Below are positions 46,521-53,641 of a DNA stretch of 64,000 nt, in pieces. Source of the DNA: Desulfomicrobium apsheronum (lineage in GTDB: Bacteria; Desulfobacterota; Desulfovibrionia; Desulfovibrionales; Desulfomicrobiaceae); contig NZ_FORX01000016.1 of the NCBI RefSeq assembly GCF_900114115.1, forward strand, positions 1 to 64,000. The letters are read 5' to 3'. Made by a program: the position numbers and the translations under genes. Positions within the stretch are counted from its first letter, which is position 1. The number at the start of each line of letters is the position of its first letter. The notes beneath the pieces were generated by a model. It was not told the origin of the DNA. It saw only the letters and a list, made by a program, of their open reading frames with translations, and did no database searches.

Positions 46521-47963
46521 ATGCGAAAAAGTTCTGTCTGGTTTTTTTGCCTGGCGGTCATCGGGCTGGGGGTTCTTGGCATCTTGCCGGATGTTTGGGC
46601 CTCCGGGGGGGATCTGCACCATGAGGCCGAGGAGATCGGCAAGCATTTGGGCGTGCTTTGGGTGGCTCCCTTTGCGTGCATGCTTCTTTCCATTGCCGTC
46701 ATGCCCTTGGCCGTGCCGCACTTTTGGCACCATCATTACGGCAAGGTGGCAGCTTTTTGGAGCGTGGCGTTCCTGGTTCCCTTCGCCATAGGCCACGGTT
46801 ACGAGCTGGCGCTGTATTCCGTGGTGCACACCATCGCCCTGGAGTACGTTTCGTTTCTAATCCTGCTTTTTTCCCTGTTCACCATCGCCGGCGGCGTGTG
46901 CCTGCGCGGATCCCTGGTGGGCAAGCCGGTGGTCAACACGGTCATTCTGCTCATCGGCACCCTGCTGGCCAGCTGGATGGGCACCACCGGCGCGGCCATG
47001 CTGCTCATCCGTCCGCTCATGCGCGCCATCTCGCACCGCAAGTACAAGGTGCACACCATCGTGTTCTTCATCTTCCTGGTCGCCAACATCGGCGGCAGCC
47101 TCACGCCCCTGGGCGATCCGCCGCTGTTCCTGGGCTTCTTGAAGGGCGTGTCCTTTTTCTGGACCACGAAGCATCTGTTCGTGCCTTTCGTGGTCATGTC
47201 GATCATTCTGCTGGCGCTTTATTTCGTCATCGACACGGTGCTCTTCAGCAAGGAAGGCCGCCCCGAGTCGCCTGATGCGGGGCAGGACGGCAAGCTGCGC
47301 CTTGAGGGCACCTTCAACCTGCTCCTGCTGGTCGGCGTGGTCGGCGGCGTGCTCATGAGCGGCATGTGGAAGCCCGAGGGCGGCGTGGAGATCTATCACG
47401 TGCATGTCGAATTGCAGAACATCGCCCGCGACGTGCTGCTGCTGGTTCTGGCCGGTGTGAGTCTCAAGACCACGGCCGCCGAAATCCGCCGTCGCAACGA
47501 ATTCAACTGGGAGCCCATCGTCGAGGTGGCCAAGCTCTTCGCCGGTATCTTCATCACCATGATTCCGGCCATTTCCATCCTGCGTGCAGGCATGGACGGC
47601 GCTCTGTCGAGCCTCATCGCCCTGGTCTCCGTGGACGGCGTGGCCAACAACGCCATGTACTTCTGGCTGACCGGCACCCTGTCGAGCTTCCTGGACAACG
47701 CTCCGACCTATCTGGTCTTCTTCAACACCGCCGGTGGCGACGCACAATTCCTGATGGAACACGTGCACACCCTCATGGCCATTTCGGCGGGTGCGGTGTT
47801 CATGGGCGCCAACACCTACATCGGCAACGCCCCCAACTTCATGGTTCGGTCCATCGCAGAATCAAGCGGAATCAAGATGCCCAGTTTCTTTGGCTACATG
47901 GCCTGGTCTGTGGGCATTCTGGTCCCCTGTTTCGTGCTGATGACCTTTCTTTTCTTCCGTTAA
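46521..47963 (+). CDS. nhaD: NhaD-type sodium:proton antiporter, copy 2
   Basis: A second 480-residue NhaD-type antiporter, closely similar to the one starting at 44082. The transport motifs (SWMGTTGAAMLLIRP, GGSLTPLGDPPLFLGF, FLDNAPTYLVFFN) are unchanged. Differences concentrate in the N-terminal third and in the hydrophilic loops; one codon is inserted near GGDLHH. A stretch of 95 bases in the middle is identical to copy 1 even at silent positions, suggesting recent gene conversion. It is followed by its own UspA gene. Confidence 0.88.
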   Translation: MRKSSVWFFCLAVIGLGVLGILPDVWASGGDLHHEAEEIGKHLGVLWVAPFACMLLSIAVMPLAVPHFWHHHYGKVAAFWSVAFLVPFAIGHGYELALYSVVHTIALEYVSFLILLFSLFTIAGGVCLRGSLVGKPVVNTVILLIGTLLASWMGTTGAAMLLIRPLMRAISHRKYKVHTIVFFIFLVANIGGSLTPLGDPPLFLGFLKGVSFFWTTKHLFVPFVVMSIILLALYFVIDTVLFSKEGRPESPDAGQDGKLRLEGTFNLLLLVGVVGGVLMSGMWKPEGGVEIYHVHVELQNIARDVLLLVLAGVSLKTTAAEIRRRNEFNWEPIVEVAKLFAGIFITMIPAISILRAGMDGALSSLIALVSVDGVANNAMYFWLTGTLSSFLDNAPTYLVFFNTAGGDAQFLMEHVHTLMAISAGAVFMGANTYIGNAPNFMVRSIAESSGIKMPSFFGYMAWSVGILVPCFVLMTFLFFR

Positions 47964-48005
47964 TCGCAAGCAAAGAGGCGGCTCTGCCGCCGTGGAGATA
48001 CTACC

Positions 48006-48470
48006 ATGATAAAGGTTGAACGTGTTTTGATCCCGGTGGATGGTTCGGATTCATCCAGAAACGCGGCCAAGTACGGCACGCAGCTGGTCAATTCCAGACA
48101 TCCCAAGATATATCTGCTCAACGTCTGGGAGCCCGTCACCATGACCATCGGCGGCGACATGGCCGAGAAGTTGCGCGCCAACGCCGAGGCCAGGTCCATG
48201 GCGATTCTGGAAGAGTACAAGAAGATGCTCGAGCCCTGCGGCATGGAAGTGGAGCTGATTTCGCGTAGCGGCCGCCCTGACTATGTCATTCTGAACGTGC
48301 AGGACGAACTGGATTGCGATCTGATCGTCATCGGTTCGCGCGGGTTGTCGGTGCTCGAGAACGTGATCATGGGCAGCGTGGTCACGCGCGTGCTCGAAGG
48401 CGCAAACTGTCCCGTGCTGGTCACGCGCAACTTGCGCGTGAAGTATCTGCGGGATGCCTGCGGCATCTGA
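48006..48470 (+). CDS. Universal stress protein (UspA), copy 2
   Basis: A 154-residue UspA protein, near-identical to the copy at 45568 and at the same distance from its NhaD partner. The nucleotide-binding pattern GSRGLSVLENVIMGS is kept. ATG 48006 follows GGAG by eight bases. The few differences are mostly conservative substitutions (for example K/R and D/E). Confidence 0.9.
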   Translation: MIKVERVLIPVDGSDSSRNAAKYGTQLVNSRHPKIYLLNVWEPVTMTIGGDMAEKLRANAEARSMAILEEYKKMLEPCGMEVELISRSGRPDYVILNVQDELDCDLIVIGSRGLSVLENVIMGSVVTRVLEGANCPVLVTRNLRVKYLRDACGI

Positions 48471-48493
48471 TCGTTGCGTTCATGAGAAGTCAA

Positions 48494-48530
48494 AAGGCCG
48501 GCTCCCTGCGAAGGGGGCCGGCCTTTTTTT
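48494..48530. terminator. Bidirectional terminator between Usp copy 2 and zraR-like gene
   Basis: A long stem AAGGCCGGCTCC / GGGGGCCGGCCTT with a short loop is followed by seven T residues on the plus strand, and by a TTTT on the minus strand. It lies between convergent genes; the minus-strand stop codon overlaps its edge. Confidence 0.9.
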
Positions 48531-49893
48531 ATCTGGTGGTCAGTCCGTATTTCTTGAGCCGGTATTGCAGCGTGCGCCGACTGATTCCGAGCGCCTGGGC
48601 CGTGCGCTCGCGGTGTCCGGCGTATTTGCGCAGGGTCTCTTCCAGGGCATGCCGTTCGGCGGTCTCCAGCGGGCTTTCCCCGGGCTGGACGAGCTGCGCC
48701 GGGCGTGCGGTCGGAGCGGGAGCCAGCAGGTGATCCGGGAGGTCCCGCAGGTCCAGGATGTCCGCGCGGCAGAGGATGAGCGCGCGCTCCAGGACGTTCT
48801 CAAGCTCGCGCACGTTGCCCCGCCATTCGTGACGGCCCAGCGCGTCCAGGAATTCGCGGCTGACCGTGCGGATCGGGCGGTTGTTTTTGCGGCCGAGCTT
48901 GTCCAGCAGATAGTCGACGAGCAGGGGGATGTCCTCGATGCGTTCGCGCAGGGGCGGAATGCGTATTTCGAGCACATTCAGTCGGTAATAGAGGTCTTCG
49001 CGGAATTTGCCTTCGGCGATCATGGTTGGCAGGTCGCGGTTGGTGGCCGCGATGAAGCGCACGTCGATGCTGACCGGGGTTACGCTGCCGAGGGGTTCGA
49101 CGATGCGTTCCTGCAGGGCGCGCAGAATTTTGGCCTGCAAGGTCAGGGGCAGTTCGCCGATTTCATCGAGAAAGAGGGTGCCGCCCCCGGCCAGCTGGAA
49201 GCGCCCGGGCTTGTCCTGGGCCGCACCGGTGAAGGCGCCGCGCACATAGCCGAAAAGTTCGCTTTCGAGCAGGTTCTCGGGCAGGGCCGCGCAGTTTACC
49301 TTGACCAGAGGACCCTTGGCGCGCGTGCTCTGCTCGTGCAGCTGTTGGGCGACGAGTTCCTTGCCCGTGCCAGATTCCCCGAGGATGAGCACGTTGGCCT
49401 CGCTTGGGCCCACCTGTTCGATGAGCTCCACGACCTTGCGGATTTCCCGGCTGTTGCCGATGATCCTGGTCTCCTGCAACCGGCCGATCTGTTTTTTGAG
49501 GTCGCGGTTTTCGCGGGTCAGGCGCACATGTTCCGCCGCCTTCTTGACCACGGCCAGCAATTCGTCGTTGTCTGTGGGCTTGGTCAGATAATCCCAGGCC
49601 CCGATCTTCATGGATTCGACGGCGCTGCTGACGTTGCCGAACGCGGTCAGCATGATCACCGGAGTCGTCATCCCTTCCTCGTGCATCTTCTGCAGCACAT
49701 CAAGGCCGCTCATGCCCGGCATGCGCATGTCCAGAAGGACAACGTCCACGGGCCTGGCGCGCAATGTGGCCAGGCCGGACGAGCCGTTGTCCGCCTCCAG
49801 CACCTTGAAGTCCGCATCGCCAAGGACGACGCGGACCATGAGTCTGTGCGCCGGTTCGTCGTCAATGACGAGGACAGTGGACTGTGGGGTCAT
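48529..49893 (-). CDS. zraR: Sigma-54-dependent response regulator, ZraR-like
   Basis: A 454-residue NtrC-family regulator. The receiver domain (1-120) has the phospho-accepting aspartate in VVLLDMRMPGMSG. The AAA+ domain has Walker A GESGTGKE, the sigma-54 contact GAFTGA and Walker B GGGTLFLDEIGELP. A C-terminal Fis-type helix-turn-helix follows (RTAQALGISRRTLQYRLKKYG). It overlaps the kinase gene by four bases. The ZraP-like gene upstream and a sigma-54 promoter in front of that gene make zinc/envelope stress control likely. Confidence 0.9.
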   Translation of the reverse strand: MTPQSTVLVIDDEPAHRLMVRVVLGDADFKVLEADNGSSGLATLRARPVDVVLLDMRMPGMSGLDVLQKMHEEGMTTPVIMLTAFGNVSSAVESMKIGAWDYLTKPTDNDELLAVVKKAAEHVRLTRENRDLKKQIGRLQETRIIGNSREIRKVVELIEQVGPSEANVLILGESGTGKELVAQQLHEQSTRAKGPLVKVNCAALPENLLESELFGYVRGAFTGAAQDKPGRFQLAGGGTLFLDEIGELPLTLQAKILRALQERIVEPLGSVTPVSIDVRFIAATNRDLPTMIAEGKFREDLYYRLNVLEIRIPPLRERIEDIPLLVDYLLDKLGRKNNRPIRTVSREFLDALGRHEWRGNVRELENVLERALILCRADILDLRDLPDHLLAPAPTARPAQLVQPGESPLETAERHALEETLRKYAGHRERTAQALGISRRTLQYRLKKYGLTTR

Positions 49894-51584
49894 GTGCTGC
49901 TCCCGGTTTGGTTGGCGGGGAAGAAAAGGGAGACGGTGGTGCCTCCGGTCGCCGGCGTTTCAATCTGGATGCTGCCGCCATGCTCCTGCATGATGGTGTG
50001 GACGATGGCAAGGCCAAGGCCCGTGCCCTTGTCCCTGGTGGTGAAGAACGGCTCCAGGGCGTGTTCGCGCTCTTCAGGGCTCATGCCCGCGCCGTTGTCC
50101 CGGACACGAATCCACGTTCCGTTGTCGGTGGCCTCGGCCAAAAGTTCGATCAGGCCGCCTTGCTCGGGCATGGCCTCTACGCTGTTCATGAGCAGGTTGA
50201 TGACGGCCTGCTTCAGGGCGTCACGGTCAGCCAGCACGGTTTCTGTGTCCGTCCATTGTTCCAGACGGCCGTTTTTGGCGCCTGCGTCCATGGACAAGAG
50301 AGTATGCACTTCCCGGAAAATCTCTGCAAGGGGCACCTGGGCGAAGCTCAGCTGTCTTGGCCTGGCCAGGAAGAGCAGGTCGGTGATGACGCGGTTCAGG
50401 CGGTCCGCTTCCTGGACCATGGTCCTTGCATACAGTTCTTCGGGGTCGCGTCCGGCCAGCTTCTTGGCGAAAAACTGGGCAAATCCGCGCAAGGCCGAGA
50501 GCGGGTTGCGGATCTCGTGGGCCACGCCCGCCGCCATGCGGCCGATGGCGGCCAGCTTTTCATTGCGGTGCAGTTCCCGCTCAAGCCCGGCAAGTTCCGT
50601 GCGGTCGCGAATCAGCACGAGGCGCTGCTCCGATCCGTCCTTCAGGGGGAGTTGCAAGATTTCCAGGTGCCTGTCGGGCGTCTTGAGGGTGCTCCATTCC
50701 TGCCCGGGTTGCCTGTCCGGGGTCAGACCCAGGTTCGAGAAAATGTTGGAGAGCGGCTGCCCCACGAGGCCGAGTCCGCCCATGATGCTTGTGGCCGCCG
50801 GATTGGCCGCCACGACCGTGCCGTCGGCGGAGAGGGTCAGCAGACCGTCGGGCATGTTGTCCAGCAGACGGGCGTTGAAGGATTCCAGGCGTTGCAGGCG
50901 TCTGTGCTGCTCGTTGCGTTGCAGAAATCCCAGGAGCAGAATCCAGAAGACGATGGTCACCGCCAGGATGTACCCCGTCTGCAGGATGGCCGTGCGCTTG
51001 TATTTGCCGAAGGCCGCCAGATGATGGGTCATGTCGACGCCGATGAGCAGGAGCGGCGGCTGCTTGTCCGGCGGACACTGGCCGTCGGGACAGGCGGGAG
51101 CGGTGGTCAGGTGCGAGATGCGGCCCAGGACCATGATGGGCTGGCCTTCGAAATTCATTTCGCCGCTCCATTCCCCGGCGTTGCCGATGCTCGCCCAGGC
51201 GATGGTCGGCAGCTGGCCCTGGATCGCCTTTGGATCATTGTGCGAGGAGAGCAGGATGTGCCCGAGGGGGTTGTAGAGGCCGATGAAGCGGGCGTCGGTG
51301 CGCTTGATGTAGTCCTGGAGCAGTTCTTTGGCCAGGGTGCGATGGAGGTGCAGAAGCGTGTTGGTGTGTTCGGGGGTCGCGGGCAGCCGCAGCTCCCGGC
51401 GCAGATTGATTTCGATCCCGGCGGCGATGGCCCGGGCCGTGACCAGGGCGTGCTCGTGAAAGGAGTCCTGCTGCTGACGCAGATTGCGCCATGTGGAGAA
51501 GCTTAGCGCCAGGCCAATGACGAACACGGCCATGGTGGCCATCATGATGGTGCGATCGCTGCGTGACGGGAGAACGAGTTCCAT
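49890..51584 (-). CDS. zraS: Membrane sensor histidine kinase, ZraS-like
   Basis: A 564-residue kinase. Two membrane helices (about residues 14-30 and 205-227) flank a periplasmic sensor domain of about 175 residues with the pair ACPDGQCPPD. A PAS domain (NMPDGLLTLSADGTVVAANPAA), HisKA with GRMAAGVAHEIRNPLSALRG and HATPase with DNGAGM and GTGLGLAIVHTI follow. It lies between the zraP-like and zraR-like genes in one direction. In E. coli ZraS senses zinc-loaded ZraP; the signal here is inferred from that. Confidence 0.88.
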   Translation of the reverse strand: MELVLPSRSDRTIMMATMAVFVIGLALSFSTWRNLRQQQDSFHEHALVTARAIAAGIEINLRRELRLPATPEHTNTLLHLHRTLAKELLQDYIKRTDARFIGLYNPLGHILLSSHNDPKAIQGQLPTIAWASIGNAGEWSGEMNFEGQPIMVLGRISHLTTAPACPDGQCPPDKQPPLLLIGVDMTHHLAAFGKYKRTAILQTGYILAVTIVFWILLLGFLQRNEQHRRLQRLESFNARLLDNMPDGLLTLSADGTVVAANPAATSIMGGLGLVGQPLSNIFSNLGLTPDRQPGQEWSTLKTPDRHLEILQLPLKDGSEQRLVLIRDRTELAGLERELHRNEKLAAIGRMAAGVAHEIRNPLSALRGFAQFFAKKLAGRDPEELYARTMVQEADRLNRVITDLLFLARPRQLSFAQVPLAEIFREVHTLLSMDAGAKNGRLEQWTDTETVLADRDALKQAVINLLMNSVEAMPEQGGLIELLAEATDNGTWIRVRDNGAGMSPEEREHALEPFFTTRDKGTGLGLAIVHTIMQEHGGSIQIETPATGGTTVSLFFPANQTGSST

Positions 51585-51599
51585 GGCCTGCCTTTCTCA

Positions 51600-51637
51600 A
51601 GGAAAAGGCAAAGGCCGCAGGGGGTACGGCCTTTGCC
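51600..51637 (-). terminator. Terminator/attenuator between zraP-like and zraS-like genes
   Basis: A perfect 11-bp stem GGCAAAGGCCG/CGGCCTTTGCC (51607-51617 with 51627-51637), followed on the minus strand by TTTTCC. It lies 28 bases after the zraP-like stop, so it would let the periplasmic protein be made in excess over the two-component genes. Confidence 0.75.
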
Positions 51638-51664
51638 CTTTTCAAGGGAGGGAGAGAGAAGGTT

Positions 51665-52138
51665 TTACATGGTTTGTGCGGCTGGGCATCCAGGGGCGGA
51701 GCCGACGCTTGGGGTAGCGCCGCTGGAGTGTGCTCCGCATCCGGACATGCGTCCGCATCCTCTGCCGGATTCGATGGGGACGGGCTTTCCGGCGACTTCA
51801 GTCAACTCCACACGGTAGTCCGCGTTGAGTTTTTCTTTTTTCGCCTGGAGTTCGCTCACTTCGGCCACTGCCTTGTCGATGGCGGCTTTATCGGTCGGGG
51901 TTGCCGCAAACAGGGCTTCCATGGCTTGGTGCTTGGCAAGGAGTTCCTTGTGGAGGGCAAAGAGTTCCTTGTGGTGCTCGTCGGTCAGTGTCTGTACTTT
52001 CTGTTGCTGTTCGGGGGTAAGGCCGGACATGAAGTCCTGGTAGTGTCCCTGTCCCGGACAGCCGCTCTTGTAGGCCTGGGCTCCGGCTGCGAGGGCCAGG
52101 ACCAGCGAGGCGGCGATTAAGAGGTGTTTCAGGTACAT
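51665..52138 (-). CDS. zraP: ZraP/Spy-family periplasmic metal-binding protein
   Basis: A 157-residue secreted protein. A signal peptide (MYLKHLLIAASLVLALAAGA) is followed by a CpxP/Spy-type helical domain with LTPEQQQKVQTLTDEHHKEL, and a cysteine/glycine-rich C-terminus (GRGCGRMSGCGAH, then GCPA). This matches ZraP, a zinc-binding periplasmic chaperone. The histidine- and cysteine-rich ends probably bind metal. It is transcribed ahead of the ZraS/ZraR-like genes from a sigma-54 promoter. Confidence 0.88.
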   Translation of the reverse strand: MYLKHLLIAASLVLALAAGAQAYKSGCPGQGHYQDFMSGLTPEQQQKVQTLTDEHHKELFALHKELLAKHQAMEALFAATPTDKAAIDKAVAEVSELQAKKEKLNADYRVELTEVAGKPVPIESGRGCGRMSGCGAHSSGATPSVGSAPGCPAAQTM

Positions 52139-52200
52139 TTTAAGGCTCCCTTTACAATTACATTCTGGAGGTAGTGGAATGTCTTTGGTTGATTCTCACA

Positions 52201-52217
52201 TAGCAGGCGTCGTGCCA
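52201..52217 (-). promoter_or_regulatory. Sigma-54 (-24/-12) promoter of the zraP-like gene
   Basis: On the minus strand TGGCACGACGCCTGCTA matches the sigma-54 consensus, with the GG and GC doublets exactly ten bases apart. It lies 63-79 bases before the zraP start, and the regulator downstream has the GAFTGA sigma-54 contact motif. Confidence 0.8.
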
Positions 52218-52278
52218 AAAGATTAAGTTGTTTTATTTAAGAGATTTAGTGTTTTTGACCATGCCCTTTACAGGTGAT

Positions 52279-52326
52279 TTGTGCGCCGGTTGCTGCACAA
52301 GACGTGTATATGTGCAAGATATTGCA
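52279..52326. promoter_or_regulatory. Candidate upstream activator sites for the ZraR-like regulator
   Basis: Two inverted repeats lie 62-110 bases upstream of the sigma-54 promoter: TTGTGC-N10-GCACAA (52279-52300) and TGCAA-GATA-TTGCA (52313-52326). The distance suits an enhancer-binding protein. They also lie before the His-rich gene, so they could serve both directions. Confidence 0.4.
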
Positions 52327-52418
52327 GTTTGTCCGGTATTGCCATTGCCGGGGAAAGGATTACCTTGACCTCCATATTTATCGCAAACAGCCTGTTTCAA
52401 GGCGTAAGGGAGGTCCGT

Positions 52419-52586
52419 ATGTGCAAGGGTTGCGGATGTTTGAGAGGCAAGACCACCACGACCGTGGTCAAGCATGAGCACGAACACACCCACGGGGATC
52501 TGACCCACAGTCATCCCCATGACCATGATCACGACCATGGTCACGATGAGCAGGCTCATGCGGCTCATGAGGATCACAAGCATTAG
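52419..52586 (+). CDS. Cys/His-rich mini-protein, probable metal-binding
   Basis: A 55-residue protein starting MCKGCGCLRGKTTTTVV, then almost entirely histidine with aspartate, glutamate and alanine: 18 of the last 37 residues are histidine. The CxxCxC at the N-terminus could be a second metal site. ATG 52419 has GGGAGG five bases upstream; longer in-frame starts give a leader without family character. It precedes a cobaltochelatase gene and may store or deliver nickel, cobalt or zinc. No named family is recognised with certainty. Confidence 0.75.
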   Translation: MCKGCGCLRGKTTTTVVKHEHEHTHGDLTHSHPHDHDHDHGHDEQAHAAHEDHKH

Positions 52587-52610
52587 TATCGACGGAAACG
52601 CGTCGGTTCA

Positions 52611-52645
52611 AGGGCCGCCTGCCGCAAGTGGGGGGCCTTTTTTCA
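52611..52645 (+). terminator. Possible weak terminator/attenuator between His-rich gene and cbiX
   Basis: AGGGCC (52611-52616) can pair with GGCCTT (52634-52639) and is followed by six T residues. One internal mismatch weakens the upper stem. Read-through to cbiX is likely in part. Confidence 0.45.
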
Positions 52646-52671
52646 TCTTTACAGGATTTCAGGGAGGGTGA

Positions 52672-53046
52672 GTGCGTAAAACCGGAATGATCGTGCTTGG
52701 GCACGGCAGCAGGCGCAGGGAGGTTTCCTTGCAGTTCACGGCCATGGTGGAGCGGGTCGCGCGGGAAGTCAGCGGAGCGCCGGTCCTCCCGGCCTTTTTT
52801 TCCCTGGGCGAACCGACCCTGGCCGATCAGGTGCGCGCCCTTGCCCGGCAGGGCTGCGACAGGATCGTGGTCATGCAGTACTTTCTCTACAACGGGGTGC
52901 ATATCGAGCAGGACATTCCGGAAATGATCGTGGCCCTGCGGGAGGAATTTCCCGGGGTCGAGTTCGTGCTCCAGCCGACCCTGCAGGACGATCCCGCCCT
53001 TGAACGTCTCATCGTTGATCGCCTTTTGACGGATGCGGGCCTGTGA
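52672..53046 (+). CDS. cbiX: Short CbiX sirohydrochlorin chelatase (GTG start)
   Basis: A 124-residue CbiX, a class II chelatase that inserts cobalt (or iron) into sirohydrochlorin for cobalamin or siroheme. The N-terminal LGHGSRRREVSLQF contains the active-site histidine, and the second half has QYFLYNGVHIEQDIP. The length corresponds to a single-domain form, as in archaeal CbiX-S, which works as a homodimer; longer bacterial CbiX carry two domains. GTG 52672 follows AGGGAGGG. The His-rich gene just upstream may supply metal. Confidence 0.9.
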   Translation: MRKTGMIVLGHGSRRREVSLQFTAMVERVAREVSGAPVLPAFFSLGEPTLADQVRALARQGCDRIVVMQYFLYNGVHIEQDIPEMIVALREEFPGVEFVLQPTLQDDPALERLIVDRLLTDAGL

Positions 53047-53175
53047 CTTTGTCATGAAACCTCCTCGTCTTTGTCTCCGGCACGAAACACGCGGATCCTA
53101 GTGTGCTTCAACGGCAAGAAGTTCGAATCCGGGTGTTCCGGGTGGACCGACTTGCCACACACAATGGAGGTATCC

Positions 53176-53577
53176 ATGTCGCGTGTTTGTCATATCCATC
53201 AGGGAATCGAGCTTCAGCTGCGAGAAAAATTCAGGAAGATCGAAAAGGAAAACGATGTGTTACGGGAAGCCATGAGCCAGAACAGGGAGCTTGAGCCGGA
53301 CCTTGCGGATCAGGCCAGTACCGCTTCCTCCCAGGACTGGAACATGATACGCTACAATCGCAATGTTAAGCTGCTGAGGGACATCACCGTCGCCCTCAAG
53401 GCCATTGACAACGATTCCTACGGGATCTGCGAAATGTGCGGAGAGCATATTGCCGACCGCAGGCTCCTGGCCATACCGAGCGCGCTCTTTTGCATAGAGT
53501 GCCAGGAGATGGTCGACAGGCATCCCGGAGAATTCGGGCGCACCGGACTTGGGGACGGGGTTCTGGCAGCAGTCTGA
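53176..53577 (+). CDS. TraR/DksA-family zinc-finger protein
   Basis: A 133-residue DksA-like protein. An N-terminal coiled-coil region (LQLREKFRKIEKENDVLREA) is followed by the C4 zinc finger with CEMCGEHI and CIECQ. Such proteins enter the RNA polymerase secondary channel. The start at ATG 53176 has GGAGG five bases upstream; the in-frame extension further up is not family-like. The coiled-coil tip lacks a clear DxxDxA motif. Confidence 0.85.
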   Translation: MSRVCHIHQGIELQLREKFRKIEKENDVLREAMSQNRELEPDLADQASTASSQDWNMIRYNRNVKLLRDITVALKAIDNDSYGICEMCGEHIADRRLLAIPSALFCIECQEMVDRHPGEFGRTGLGDGVLAAV

Positions 53578-53641
53578 TCGGCCGCCCTCTCCCGTCAATG
53601 GTCCGGACCGGGGCCACCGGCCCCTAAGGATTGAGCCGTCC

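Noticed and set aside
48454..51024. An 856-codon open frame on the plus strand opposite the zraR/zraS-like genes
   Set aside because: It begins in the UspA 3' end and crosses a strong terminator and two convincing genes on the other strand; composition is shadow-like.
53120..53160. A tRNA T-loop-like string GTTCGAATC before the DksA-like gene
   Set aside because: The flanking bases do not form the T-stem, and no acceptor, D or anticodon arm can be drawn around it.
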